A DNA stretch of 22,905 bases from Actinomycetota bacterium (GCA_009704705.1 WLDR01000007.1:1-22905), one strand, 5' to 3'; positions 6,643 through 14,395 are shown, counted from the first letter of the stretch. A program made the numbers and translations. Notes: generated by a model not told the origin, from the sequence alone.

Positions 6643-7754
6643 TAGGCGGTCTTTTCGATGTTCATCGCCGCAGCAAGCTGCGCGTCAACATCATCGATGG
6701 CCGGTGTGGTTGATGCGTCAACGACCGGAGTCGCTACTTCGACCGGCGCATTCGGGTCGACAATCACACCGAGCTTGACGAGAATCTTGTGTTCAATCTC
6801 GTTTGCGGTCTCCGGGTTTGAGAGCAGGAAGTTGCGCGAGTTCTCTTTACCCTGACCGAGCTGTTCACTCTCGTAGGTGTACCAGGCGCCCGACTTCTTG
6901 ACGATGCCGTGGTCGACACCGAAGTCGATGAGGCTACCCTCACGCGAAATGCCCGTGCCGTAGAGAATGTCGAATTCGGCCTGCTTGAACGGCGGGGCCA
7001 TCTTGTTCTTGACGACCTTGACGCGGGTGCGGTTACCAACCGCTTCGGTGCCGTCTTTGAGGGTTTCGATTCGACGGATGTCGAGGCGCACGCTCGCGTA
7101 GAACTTGAGCGCCTTTCCACCGGCGGTCGTCTCGGGGCTTCCGAAGAAGACACCGATCTTCTCGCGGAGCTGGTTGATAAAGATCATCGTGGTGTTCGTC
7201 GTGTTGAGACCACCCGTGAGCTTGCGCAACGCCTGAGACATCAGACGTGCCTGCAGGCCGACGTGCGTGTCACCCATCTCGCCTTCGATTTCGGCGCGGG
7301 GCACGAGTGCGGCCACCGAGTCGATGACGATGAGGTCGATCGAGCCCGAGCGAACGAGCATGTCGGCGATTTCGAGTGCCTGCTCACCCGTGTCGGGCTG
7401 CGAGACGAGAAGCGCGTCAATATCGACACCGAGCTTTTTGGCGTACTCAGGGTCGAGAGCGTGCTCCGCATCGATGAAGGCAGCGATGCCACCGGCGCGC
7501 TGCACATTGGCAATCGCGTGAAGCGTGAGCGTGGTCTTTCCCGAAGATTCTGGACCGTAGATTTCACAGATACGGCCACGTGGGAGCCCGCCAATGCCGA
7601 GAGCAACATCGAGTGCGATGGACCCAGTGGGGATCACCTCAACGGGAGCGCGTTCATCAGAACCGAGGCGCATGACGGAACCCTTACCGAACTGTCGGTC
7701 GATCTGGGCGAGGGCTGTTTCGAGTGCTTTTTCGCGGTCAGCGGCGGATGCCAT
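6642..7754 (-). CDS. recA: DNA recombinase A
   Basis: RecA forms ATP-dependent filaments on single-stranded DNA, catalyses strand exchange and triggers LexA self-cleavage. The Walker A is GPESSGKT at residues 67-74. The conserved Walker B stretch (LIVIDSVAALVPRAEIEGEMGD), the L1/L2 loop regions and the NQLREKIGVFFGSPETTAGGKALKFYASVRLDIRR signature all match the family. At 370 residues it is full length, and no intein interrupts it. The ATG at 7754 has a good AAGGAG 7 nt upstream. It heads the recA-recX-miaB-miaA(-dapF) run. Its upstream region is unusually rich in palindromes but has no textbook LexA box. Confidence 0.99.
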   Translation of the reverse strand: MASAADREKALETALAQIDRQFGKGSVMRLGSDERAPVEVIPTGSIALDVALGIGGLPRGRICEIYGPESSGKTTLTLHAIANVQRAGGIAAFIDAEHALDPEYAKKLGVDIDALLVSQPDTGEQALEIADMLVRSGSIDLIVIDSVAALVPRAEIEGEMGDTHVGLQARLMSQALRKLTGGLNTTNTTMIFINQLREKIGVFFGSPETTAGGKALKFYASVRLDIRRIETLKDGTEAVGNRTRVKVVKNKMAPPFKQAEFDILYGTGISREGSLIDFGVDHGIVKKSGAWYTYESEQLGQGKENSRNFLLSNPETANEIEHKILVKLGVIVDPNAPVEVATPVVDASTTPAIDDVDAQLAAAMNIEKTA

Positions 7755-7824
7755 GGCCGTCTCCTTTTCTTGTTGTGAGGTGATTCGCCTATCGGCTGTC
7801 GAGCCGCCGGTTCGCTACCGCTCG

Positions 7825-7838
7825 GCCAGAGATCTGGC
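7825..7838. repeat. 14-bp palindrome in recA upstream region
   Basis: GCCAGA and TCTGGC are perfect 6-bp arms around GA, 70-83 bp upstream of the recA start codon. In RNA it would be a tight hairpin in the recA leader; in DNA a possible regulator site. I do not recognise the motif. Confidence 0.4.
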
Positions 7839-7910
7839 GGAACGGGCGCTGCCCGGTGCTTTCGACAAGGCGGATGCTCGTTGAGCGATGTGCGTCACAG
7901 TACGTTGCCC

Positions 7911-7930
7911 CGCCGACACTGATGTCGGCG
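7911..7930 (-). repeat. 8-bp perfect stem-loop upstream of recA
   Basis: CGCCGACA and TGTCGGCG pair perfectly around a CTGA loop. A second stem-loop follows three bases further from recA. No U-tract follows on the minus strand, so a classic terminator for the clgR-DUF3046 unit is unlikely, but a U-less terminator cannot be excluded. Confidence 0.5.
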
Positions 7931-7933
7931 TGA

Positions 7934-7951
7934 CGTTGCGTGTGAGCAACG
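7934..7951 (-). repeat. 6-bp stem-loop upstream of recA
   Basis: CGTTGC and GCAACG pair perfectly around a 6-nt loop, directly next to the stem-loop at 7911-7930. The pair may act together as a transcription end or leader structure. Confidence 0.4.
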
Positions 7952-7958
7952 CGCATCT

Positions 7959-7974
7959 TCGAGAACATGTTTAG
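7959..7974. promoter_or_regulatory. Degenerate LexA/SOS-box-like site
   Basis: TCGAGAACATGTTTAG matches 7 of the 12 arm positions of the actinobacterial SOS box TCGAAC-N4-GTTCGA and keeps its 16-bp length. The core ACATGTTT matches strongly, but the arm bases at positions 5-6 and 15-16 differ. It lies about 205 bp before the recA start. The alternative is a chance A/T-rich match. Confidence 0.3.
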
Positions 7975-7988
7975 GAGACTACTCCCGA

Positions 7989-8006
7989 TTCGAAGAAATC
8001 TTCGAA
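7989..8006. repeat. 18-bp palindrome downstream of DUF3046 gene
   Basis: TTCGAAGA and TCTTCGAA are perfect 8-bp arms around AA, 32 bp past the DUF3046 stop codon. As RNA on the minus strand it gives a 7-bp stem with an ATTT loop and no U-tract, so it could be a weak terminator of the clgR unit. Its right arm overlaps CGAAC-N6-GTTCG (8003-8018), which resembles an SOS box with a spacer 2 bp too long. Confidence 0.45.
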
Positions 8007-8037
8007 CAGGCGCGTTCGGCGTGTTGCGCGTGTCGCG

Positions 8038-8265
8038 CTAGTCCTTCTTGGGCTCGGGGCGACCTGCGCCATAGCGGCGGGTCGGTGGAACATCCATCGC
8101 GTCGCACAGTGCGAGCCACACCTCGCGGGCGTCGACGCCAGCCTGGAGCGCTTGGGCTGCGGTTCGGCCACCGAGAGCACCGAGCACCATGTCTTGCGCC
8201 ACCGTACGACCGTACGCCTCACCGAACTCCTCGCTGATGGCGCGCCAGAATTCGCTGAGTTTCAT
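8038..8265 (-). CDS. DUF3046 family protein, 75 aa
   Basis: The sequence (MKLSEFWRAISEEFGEAYGR... LGGRTAAQALQAGVDAREVW... PPTRRYG) is the DUF3046 pattern, and the gene sits just upstream of recA as in mycobacteria (Rv2738c position) and many other actinobacteria. It is a short, mostly helical cytoplasmic protein of unknown function with no catalytic motif. Its ATG is 9 nt after the stop of the small Cys-rich gene. There is no Shine-Dalgarno, but TAGCCT lies 6 nt upstream, so leaderless initiation is possible in addition to read-through from clgR. Confidence 0.92.
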   Translation of the reverse strand: MKLSEFWRAISEEFGEAYGRTVAQDMVLGALGGRTAAQALQAGVDAREVWLALCDAMDVPPTRRYGAGRPEPKKD

Positions 8266-8271
8266 GACGAC

Positions 8272-8277
8272 AGGCTA
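8272..8277 (-). promoter_or_regulatory. Candidate -10 of a leaderless promoter (DUF3046 gene)
   Basis: TAGCCT on the minus strand ends 6 nt before the ATG at 8265. Its TAG is also the stop codon of the preceding gene, so coincidence is possible here more than elsewhere. Confidence 0.25.
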
Positions 8278-8484
8278 CGCGCCCGCGCACCCCTTCGTGG
8301 GGCAGGCGTAGTCGGGTGCGTTCGGATACATCATGCAACCGCCGAGAACGATCCGGCCGGCTTCGACTTCGTCGAACGCGTCAGGAGCAGGAAAGCCGTA
8401 GACAATGGGAACGACGGTGGCTGAGCACAGCACACAGACGTCGCCCTCCGCGAGCATGCGCGCAGCTGACGCGCGACGAGCCAC
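8275..8484 (-). CDS. Small Cys-rich, zinc-ribbon-like protein, 69 aa
   Basis: Five cysteines are arranged as C17-x2-C20 (CVLC), C50 (LGGCMMYP) and C61-x4-C66 (CPTKGC), with the conserved-looking core PIVYGFPAPDAFDEVEAGRIVLGGC. The two outer Cys pairs suggest a small zinc ribbon. I recall similar short CxxC/VLGGC proteins of unknown function in actinobacteria, but can give no family name. It lies between clgR (6 nt) and the DUF3046 gene (9 nt) in an evident operon. The start is taken as GTG 8484; an internal ATG at residue 10 would keep all the cysteines. Confidence 0.75.
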   Translation of the reverse strand: MARRASAARMLAEGDVCVLCSATVVPIVYGFPAPDAFDEVEAGRIVLGGCMMYPNAPDYACPTKGCAGA

Positions 8485-8490
8485 GGTCGA

Positions 8491-8787
8491 CTACTTGGTT
8501 GCGAAGTCGCTGAGGAACTCAGCGGGAACCGTGTCGGGAATCGGCATGATTCCCTCGAGACGACCAACGCGTTCGCTGACGTCGGCGAGAATCGTCGACA
8601 TCGGAACATCAAGTGCCTCGGCGACGGCGTACAAAATTTCGCTGGATGCTTCTTTCTGACCGCGTTCGACCTCACTGAGGTAACCGAGCGCGACACTGGC
8701 ACGACTCGCGACCTGACGCAGGGTCTGGCCCTGCTGAAGACGGAGGTTGCGAAGGACGTCACCAAGCTCACGGCGTACGAGAATCAT
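8491..8787 (-). CDS. clgR: XRE-family regulator, ClgR type
   Basis: This 98-residue protein is essentially one Cro/CI-type helix-turn-helix domain (about residues 8-65; GQTLRQVASRASVALGYLSEVERGQKEAS) with a short C-terminal tail. ClgR activates clp protease and stress genes in actinobacteria. Size, motif sequence and position next to cinA/pgsA/ftsK match ClgR of Mycobacterium (Rv2745c next to pgsA3), hence the symbol. The ATG at 8787 has GGGAGG 6 nt upstream. A 20-bp inverted repeat covers the likely -10 region. No ClgR consensus box (CGC-N5-GCG type) was seen upstream, so autoactivation is not evident. ClgR proteins are often degraded through their C-terminal residues; the end here is DFATK. 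Confidence 0.85.
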   Translation of the reverse strand: MILVRRELGDVLRNLRLQQGQTLRQVASRASVALGYLSEVERGQKEASSEILYAVAEALDVPMSTILADVSERVGRLEGIMPIPDTVPAEFLSDFATK

Positions 8788-8818
8788 TCTTTGCCTCCCA
8801 AATTGTTGCGGTCTATAT

Positions 8819-8838
8819 GGATGAGATTACCTTCATCC
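8819..8838. promoter_or_regulatory. 20-bp inverted repeat over the clgR promoter
   Basis: GGATGA and TCATCC are perfect 6-bp arms separated by 8 bp, 32-51 bp before the clgR start codon. The spacer includes a candidate -10 (TAATCT on the minus strand, 8824-8829). A protein bound here would block or shape clgR transcription. It does not match the ClgR consensus known to me, so another regulator is possible. Confidence 0.45.
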
Positions 8839-8943
8839 GATGACACTCACCCTAGCGACAGAAAACTGAATGCGTGGTGTGTGCACCGAATGTAACGGAG
8901 GGAAAGTCTGATTTATTCCCGACATTCTGATGCGTCGAAATGA

Positions 8944-9444
8944 CTAGTCGGTTTGTGTGACGGCTTCGAGCAAGAGCCCCCAGGCTGTTTCGAGCGTTTG
9001 CTTGCGAATTTGCGCGCGTGAGCCACTGAACGAGTACTCGTTGACGACGGCAGCATCCGGGCCGACGAGACCGATAAAGACCATGCCAACCGGTTTTCCC
9101 TCTTGAATGTCGGGACCCGCCACACCCGTTGTCGAGACGCCGATGTCGGCGCCAAACATCTCGCGCACCCGATCAGCCATGGCGGCGGCCGTTTCGGCCG
9201 AGACGGCGCCCGAGTTGTCGAGAACGGCGAGAGGCACACCGAGCACGTCGTGCTTGGCATCCGTCGAATAGACAGTGACTCCCCCACGAACCACGTGAGA
9301 CGCGCCGGGCACCTCGGTGAGTGCCGCACACAGAAGGCCTCCCGTGAGCGACTCGGCGACAGCAACGGTGAGCCCGGTGTGGGCGAGAAGTTCGACGACC
9401 TCGGCCGCGTCAGCCACGGACTTTGGTTTTCGGTGACGCGGCAC
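8944..9444 (-). CDS. cinA: CinA C-terminal-domain amidohydrolase (NMN amidohydrolase type)
   Basis: The protein is the stand-alone CinA C-terminal domain: TVAVAESLTGGLLCAALTEVPGAS at the N-terminus and STTGVAGPD plus KPVGMVFIGL further on are family hallmarks. Such proteins (PncC) deamidate nicotinamide mononucleotide in NAD salvage; in some bacteria the fused form is linked to competence. The N-terminal MoaB-like domain is absent. The start is ambiguous: GTG 9444 overlaps pgsA by 35 nt, while GTG 9417 (VADAAEVVELL) overlaps by 8 nt and would remove a basic 9-residue leader. Neither has a Shine-Dalgarno, so coupling to pgsA is likely. It is followed by a 156-nt gap containing the clgR promoter. 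Confidence 0.93.
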   Translation of the reverse strand: MPRHRKPKSVADAAEVVELLAHTGLTVAVAESLTGGLLCAALTEVPGASHVVRGGVTVYSTDAKHDVLGVPLAVLDNSGAVSAETAAAMADRVREMFGADIGVSTTGVAGPDIQEGKPVGMVFIGLVGPDAAVVNEYSFSGSRAQIRKQTLETAWGLLLEAVTQTD

Positions 9445-9991
9445 GCTTGGCTCGCGCAGCCGAGACGACGTAGTCGAGGCCCGACGCCAGGGTCGCGACC
9501 GTTGCGATTGTCATGAGCACCAGGTTGAACGTGTTGTACCAGTCGCCCACGAGCGGGGCCAGTGGGAGCAACGCACTCGAGATGGCGAGGAACTGAAACA
9601 CCGTCTTGACTTTGCCCGCCCACGACGCCGCCACGACGACGTTGACGTTGAGTTCGAACATTCGCCACACCGTGATGCCCACTTCGCGAACCAGGATGAT
9701 CGCTGTGACCCACCACGGCAGTTCGCCGAGTATGGAAAGCGCGATGAGCGCGCCACCGGTGAGCACTTTGTCGGCGATGGGATCCATGAGCTTGCCGAAG
9801 TCGCTGACCGCATCGAACCGGCGCGCAATCCAGCCGTCGATGCCGTCGGTCGCCATGCCCACAATGAACAGGCCGGCCCCCCACCAGCGCAACGACGACT
9901 CGGTGTCAGAACCGGCGGTGAGAAGCAAGGTGATGAAAACCGGCGCGAACAGGATGCGCACGATCGTGATCGCGTTGGGAACGTGCTTCAT
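9410..9991 (-). CDS. pgsA: CDP-diacylglycerol-glycerol-3-phosphate 3-phosphatidyltransferase
   Basis: This membrane enzyme makes phosphatidylglycerophosphate, the first committed step of phosphatidylglycerol and cardiolipin synthesis. The full CDP-alcohol phosphotransferase motif D-x2-DG-x2-AR-x8-G-x3-D-x3-D is present at residues 49-74 (DGIDGWIARRFDA... then G66, D70, D74). Hydrophobic stretches indicate about five or six membrane spans. The ATG at 9991 overlaps the ftsK TGA as ATGA and gives 193 residues; the longer GTG start (10015) would run further into ftsK and is less likely. PssA/PgsA paralogues share the motif, but the PNAITIVR start and the ftsK-cinA context favour PgsA. Confidence 0.93.
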   Translation of the reverse strand: MKHVPNAITIVRILFAPVFITLLLTAGSDTESSLRWWGAGLFIVGMATDGIDGWIARRFDAVSDFGKLMDPIADKVLTGGALIALSILGELPWWVTAIILVREVGITVWRMFELNVNVVVAASWAGKVKTVFQFLAISSALLPLAPLVGDWYNTFNLVLMTIATVATLASGLDYVVSAARAKRAASPKTKVRG

Positions 9992-12675
9992 TCGCCGCGA
10001 CCCGTCAGCGACCATCCGTCTTCGTCGGACTCACCCTCGACCTCGGGCAACCCGGCTCCGAGCACGCCGTCGGCATGGGTCGGGGCGGCCGGTGCCGGGG
10101 CGGCCGAGCTCGGCGCATCCAGCCCGCGCAGCTGCGAAATGATGCCGGCAATCTGGTCTGGCGTGACGAGCACCTCGCGCGCCTTCGAACCCTCAGACGG
10201 GCCCACGATCGCGCGCTGTTCCATGAGGTCCATCAGGCGACCGGCCTTGGCGAAACCAACGCGCAGCTTGCGCTGCAACATCGACGTGGACCCAATCTGC
10301 GTCGACACAACGAGTTCAACCGCTTGGCACAGCAACTCCAGGTCGTCTCCGATGTCGGGATCGATGTCACGTCGCTCGACGGCCGCGGCCACGTCTTGGC
10401 GATACTCCGGCTGCGCCTGCTTGGTGACGTGCGAGACGACCTTATGAATTTCGTCTTCACCAACCCACGCACCCTGCACGCGAATGGGCTTGTTCGCTCC
10501 CATGGGCAAGAAGAGTGCGTCACCCTGACCGATGAGCTTGTCGGCACCCGGCTGGTCGAGAATGACGCGCGAGTCGGTGACACTGGCGACCGCGAAGGCG
10601 AGACGGCTGGGCACGTTGGCCTTGATGAGGCCCGTCACGACATCGACACTCGGTCGCTGAGTAGCCAGCACCAAGTGGATGCCCGACGCGCGAGCCAGCT
10701 GAGTGATTCTTACCACCGAGTCTTCGACATCCCGTGGCGCAACCATCATGAGGTCGGCAAGCTCGTCGACGACGACGAGCAGATACGGGTACGGGCGCAG
10801 CACTCGCTCGCTGCCCGGCGGAAGTTTGATGGCGTTCTTCACGACGGCTTCGTTGAAGTCGTCAATGTGACGAAACCCGAAACTCGCCAGGTCGTCGTAT
10901 CGCATGTCCATTTCTTTGACGACCCACTGCAGCGCTTCGGCCGCCTTCTTGGGGCTCGTGATGATGGGCGTGATGAGGTGAGGAACACCCGCGTACGGCG
11001 CGAGTTCGACGCGCTTCGGGTCGATGAGAACGAGGCGCACCTCTTGCGGAGTCGCCCGCATCAGCACGCTCGTGATCATCGAGTTGATGAAGCTCGACTT
11101 ACCCGACCCCGTCGAACCGGCGACAAGAAGGTGAGGCATCTTCGCGAGGTTGGCGACGACGTAACCGCCCTCAACGTCTTTACCCATGCCGATAGTCATC
11201 GGGTGCATGCTCTTCGTCGACGCGGGGCTACGCAGTACGTCACCGAGCGTGACGATCTCGCGGTCGGTGTTCGGAATCTCGACACCGATGGCGCTCTTGC
11301 CCGGAATGGGCGAAAGGATGCGCACTTCGTTGGAGGCAACGGCGTACGAGAGGTTCTTCGACAGGGCCGTCACGCGCTCGACCTTGACGCCGGGGCCGAG
11401 TTCAATCTCGTACCGCGTCACGGTCGGGCCGCGGTTGAATCCCGTGACTTTGGCATTCACGTCGAATTGGTCGAGCACCTTTGTAATGGCGCGCACAACG
11501 TCATCGTTGGCCTCGGAACGGGCTTTGTGCGGCGGGCCGGCCGCAAGCACGCTCGGGGCAGGTAGGCGGTAGGGCGCGCGCGGGCCATCCGGCTTGGCAA
11601 CCGGTGTCGGGTCTTGATCGCCCGACGTGGTGACCGCCGGAATCTCGATGGGCGCCGTTGCGTTCGACGAATCTCCGGCACCAACCGTGCCCACAAGCTC
11701 GGTGTCGTTCAACTGGGCCATGAGCGCGGTCGCGCTGAACTCATCGGATGCGCTGGAGCCGTCGACCGGCGTGAGGTCAACCACTGCTGAAGCCGGGTCA
11801 ATGACAACCGGCGAGTCGTACGCTTCTTTTTCGCGACGCGATGAATTGCGACGCCACCACGGCACGTTGTCGCTCTCGTAGGGTTCGAGATCGTTGATGA
11901 CAAGACCAGTTTCGCGCTTCGGGGTCTCGCTCTCCTCGCGTTCGTGCTCGCCAAACAAGTACACGTAGAGTTCACGGAATCGCGAACCGATTCGGTTCGG
12001 CGGTGTCTTCGTGATGATGAGAATCGACATCAGCAACACGACCGAGGTCACGACGACGGAACCGGTCGGGGTGATGAGCGTCGACAGGGGCCCAGCGACA
12101 ACCCATCCGACAAGGCCACCGGCTGCGGCGAGTGCGGGCATGCCGAGTGATGGTGCGGGCATGCCGCCAAAAATGTGTGCGAGACCGGATGCGCCCGCGA
12201 CCAGCAGCGCCAAACCGATACCAATGCGGCTGTTGTCGCTCACCGAGCGCGGGTGCAAGAACAGCCAGATTGCAAGCAACAGCAAAACGACGGGCAGGCC
12301 GTAGGCGATGACACCAAACAAGCCGGCGACAGTCCAGTCGCGAATCAGTTGCGCGATTTCGTTACCAGGCAGGAACCACTGAACAACCGCACCGGCAATC
12401 GCGGCGAGCACGAGCAGAAATGGAACGCCGTCGCGCCGATCTTCGGGCGCGAACTTCTCAGGTCCGAGCATTCGGAACATGCCACCGGTCAGGTGTGCCA
12501 TGCCCATCCACAGACGCGCGAGACCCGTGTGTTCGATGGGCGTTGGCGTCTTGGATGCCCGTGTGCTCGCCGCGCGCGCGGTAGAACCCCGTCCCGTGGC
12601 TCCACGCCCGGTGGATTTCCGGGTCGACGACGACTTCGATGATGATCGGCGCGACGAATTACGGGCGGTTGCCAT
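9988..12675 (-). CDS. ftsK: DNA translocase FtsK
   Basis: FtsK pumps chromosomal DNA through the closing septum. With ATG 12675 it has 895 residues: a Ser/Arg/Thr-rich basic head (1-50), four or five membrane segments (about 84-222), an acidic and Pro-rich linker (240-390), the alpha and beta motor domains (390-760) and a winged-helix gamma domain (777-840) that reads KOPS sites. Walker A is GSTGSGKS (520-527) and Walker B LLVVVDE (632-638). A Pro/Ala and acidic tail follows gamma. The open frame extends 74 codons further upstream with no supporting signal. A TACCGT 6 nt before the ATG and no Shine-Dalgarno suggest leaderless expression. It is followed by pgsA with an ATGA overlap. Confidence 0.97.
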   Translation of the reverse strand: MATARNSSRRSSSKSSSTRKSTGRGATGRGSTARAASTRASKTPTPIEHTGLARLWMGMAHLTGGMFRMLGPEKFAPEDRRDGVPFLLVLAAIAGAVVQWFLPGNEIAQLIRDWTVAGLFGVIAYGLPVVLLLLAIWLFLHPRSVSDNSRIGIGLALLVAGASGLAHIFGGMPAPSLGMPALAAAGGLVGWVVAGPLSTLITPTGSVVVTSVVLLMSILIITKTPPNRIGSRFRELYVYLFGEHEREESETPKRETGLVINDLEPYESDNVPWWRRNSSRREKEAYDSPVVIDPASAVVDLTPVDGSSASDEFSATALMAQLNDTELVGTVGAGDSSNATAPIEIPAVTTSGDQDPTPVAKPDGPRAPYRLPAPSVLAAGPPHKARSEANDDVVRAITKVLDQFDVNAKVTGFNRGPTVTRYEIELGPGVKVERVTALSKNLSYAVASNEVRILSPIPGKSAIGVEIPNTDREIVTLGDVLRSPASTKSMHPMTIGMGKDVEGGYVVANLAKMPHLLVAGSTGSGKSSFINSMITSVLMRATPQEVRLVLIDPKRVELAPYAGVPHLITPIITSPKKAAEALQWVVKEMDMRYDDLASFGFRHIDDFNEAVVKNAIKLPPGSERVLRPYPYLLVVVDELADLMMVAPRDVEDSVVRITQLARASGIHLVLATQRPSVDVVTGLIKANVPSRLAFAVASVTDSRVILDQPGADKLIGQGDALFLPMGANKPIRVQGAWVGEDEIHKVVSHVTKQAQPEYRQDVAAAVERRDIDPDIGDDLELLCQAVELVVSTQIGSTSMLQRKLRVGFAKAGRLMDLMEQRAIVGPSEGSKAREVLVTPDQIAGIISQLRGLDAPSSAAPAPAAPTHADGVLGAGLPEVEGESDEDGWSLTGRGE

Positions 12676-12681
12676 GCCTAC

Positions 12682-12687
12682 ACGGTA
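12682..12687 (-). promoter_or_regulatory. Candidate -10 of a leaderless promoter (ftsK)
   Basis: TACCGT on the minus strand ends 6 nt before the ftsK ATG. A new promoter is expected here because the upstream neighbour is the accessory GH13 gene. The -35 is weak. Confidence 0.4.
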
Positions 12688-12745
12688 CGCGCGAGCACGC
12701 ACTCTGCCCCGGATTGACGGGCGAGTGTTGGCACAACCGCAGGCG

Positions 12746-14395
12746 TTACTTCTGCAACCAGACCGTGGAGTTGCCCGGTAGCTTGCCGTCGACGAGTGGT
12801 GCACTCGACAGCACGACTTTACCCTCGGGAAGCCGCACCGAACGGTGTGAGAAATTGGTGACGCTGTGCCAGCCATTGGGTCGGGCAAAGTGCACAACCG
12901 TTCCCTTGCTGCGAACCCACTCCAGCGATTCTGTCGTCAGAGACTTCTTGCGAAGCTCGAGAGCAGAGCGGTAGAGGTTCAGCGTGGAGTCTGCTCGGCT
13001 GTCTTCCGCGGCAACCGAGTAGTCACCGAACCAACCGGGCATGGGCAAGTGTGCGCCACCGGTGCCGAAACCGAACGACGTGCCGGTCTTCTCCCACGGC
13101 AGTGGCACGCGGCATCCGTCTCGCCCCTTGCGCTTGCCACTGTCGCGCAGCCACATCGGGTCTTGAAGAGCGTCACCGGGCAGGTCGGCCACTTCGAAGA
13201 GGCCGAGCTCTTCGCCCTGGTAAATGTAGGTGCTGCCGGGGAGCGCGAGCAGGAGCATGATCGCTGCGCGGGCACGCTGCTGGCCGAGCTCACGGTCGAG
13301 GCGTGGCGCCTCTCCATCACTCAACAGCCACTTTTCGAGGTTGGCCTTCTGCGGCAGACCGTAGCGTGACGCGTGACGAACGACATCGTGGTTCGACAAC
13401 ACCCACGTCGACGATGATCCCGACTTCGCAGCGAGGTCAACGTTGAATTCGATGCTCTTCTTGAACTTCTTTGCCGACCACGGCGTGATGAGTAGGTCAA
13501 AGTTGAACGCCTGACCAAGTGTTTCCGGGCTCGAGTAGCGCGGGCGACGCTCGGTGGGAACCCAGGCCTCAGCCACGGCCACGCGTGGCGGGTCGTACGA
13601 ATTGAAGACCTCGCGCCATCCGCGGTAAATCTCGATTGTGTCGTCCCGATCGAAGAGATGGTGAGAACCGTCGAGTGGGATGTGCGTTTCGTCGTAACCC
13701 GGAATCTTCGGGTACGGCTCGGACATGTCTTTCTTCAGCGCGTGAGCAACGTCGATGCGGAATCCATCCACGCCACGATCTGACCAAAAGCGAATGGTCT
13801 TCTTGAAGTCGTCGATGACTTCTTCGTTGTCCCAGTTGAAGTCGGGCTGCTCGGGAGCGAAAAGGTGCAGGTACCACTGTCCCGGGGTGCCGTCCGCGTT
13901 TGTGGTGCGCGTCCACGAGCTCGGCCCGAAGTGCGAGGGCCAGTCATTGGGTGGCAATTCTCCGTTGACACCCTTCCCATCGCGGAAGATGTAGCGATCA
14001 CGTGCTGCCGAACCGGGTGCGGCCGCCAGCGCTTCTTGGAACCACACGTGCAAGTCGGACGAGTGATTCGGAACGACATCAACAAAAACGCGCATGCCGC
14101 GCTTGTGATACGCCGCCATCATCTCGTCGAAGTCGGCGAGCGTGCCGAGCTTCGGGTCGACATCACGATAGTCGGCAACGTCGTATCCACCATCGGCGAG
14201 TGCAGACGGGTAGAACGGACTAAGCCAGATGGCGTCAACGCCGAGGTCGGCGAGGTAATCGACTTTGGATGTGATGCCCTTGACATCCCCGAGTCCATCA
14301 CCGTTCGAATCCTTGAACGAGCGCGGGTAAACCTGATACACAACGGCCTGCCGCCACCAATTCTCGTCGCCGGCGAGGAAAACAGACGATGCCAT
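12746..14395 (-). CDS. GH13 alpha-glucosidase (oligo-1,6-/sucrase-like)
   Basis: This 549-residue cytoplasmic enzyme of the alpha-amylase superfamily removes glucose from small alpha-glucosides. Conserved regions: DVVPNHSS (N110, H111), GFRIDVAHAL with nucleophile D215, VAVAEAW with acid/base E276, and SNHDVVRH with D337. The Ca-binding-type loop DSNGDGLGD and the N-terminal WWRQAVVYQVYPRSF match the alpha-glucosidase / oligo-1,6-glucosidase / sucrase group rather than amylases. There is no signal peptide. The start is ATG 14395 with a weak AAAGAAG; an upstream ATG (14428) adds 11 residues without a ribosome-binding site. It diverges from the GH32-like gene, with a shared operator between them. 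Substrate is open: sucrose, maltose, isomaltose or trehalulose are all possible. Confidence 0.93.
   Translation of the reverse strand: MASSVFLAGDENWWRQAVVYQVYPRSFKDSNGDGLGDVKGITSKVDYLADLGVDAIWLSPFYPSALADGGYDVADYRDVDPKLGTLADFDEMMAAYHKRGMRVFVDVVPNHSSDLHVWFQEALAAAPGSAARDRYIFRDGKGVNGELPPNDWPSHFGPSSWTRTTNADGTPGQWYLHLFAPEQPDFNWDNEEVIDDFKKTIRFWSDRGVDGFRIDVAHALKKDMSEPYPKIPGYDETHIPLDGSHHLFDRDDTIEIYRGWREVFNSYDPPRVAVAEAWVPTERRPRYSSPETLGQAFNFDLLITPWSAKKFKKSIEFNVDLAAKSGSSSTWVLSNHDVVRHASRYGLPQKANLEKWLLSDGEAPRLDRELGQQRARAAIMLLLALPGSTYIYQGEELGLFEVADLPGDALQDPMWLRDSGKRKGRDGCRVPLPWEKTGTSFGFGTGGAHLPMPGWFGDYSVAAEDSRADSTLNLYRSALELRKKSLTTESLEWVRSKGTVVHFARPNGWHSVTNFSHRSVRLPEGKVVLSSAPLVDGKLPGNSTVWLQK

Larger units (their letters stand above)
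7755..8037 (-). promoter_or_regulatory. recA upstream region with several palindromes
   Basis: These 283 bases hold no gene I believe in. They contain, from recA outward, a 14-bp palindrome (7825-7838), a possible -10 TACTGT (7897-7902, minus strand), two stem-loops (7911-7930 and 7934-7951), a degenerate LexA-like site (7959-7974), and a palindrome (7989-8006) followed by CGAAC-N6-GTTCG (8003-8018). The recA promoter and its SOS control must lie here, but no -35/-10 pair stands out. Confidence 0.5.

Noticed and set aside
6909..7778. Long plus-strand frame antisense to recA
   Set aside because: RecA is unmistakable on the other strand and the antisense translation has no recognisable motif or ribosome-binding site.
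7971..8222. 83-codon minus-strand frame overlapping the DUF3046 gene and the 7989-8006 palindrome
   Set aside because: The DUF3046 protein in another frame is recognisable and this frame has no family features.
8913..9884. 323-codon minus-strand frame over cinA and pgsA
   Set aside because: Both genes in other frames show full family motifs; this frame gives Ser/Arg-rich nonsense.
12688..12745. Terminator between the GH13 gene and ftsK
   Set aside because: I found no stem of useful length in the gap, so read-through from the sugar gene into ftsK is possible, but I cannot support a terminator.
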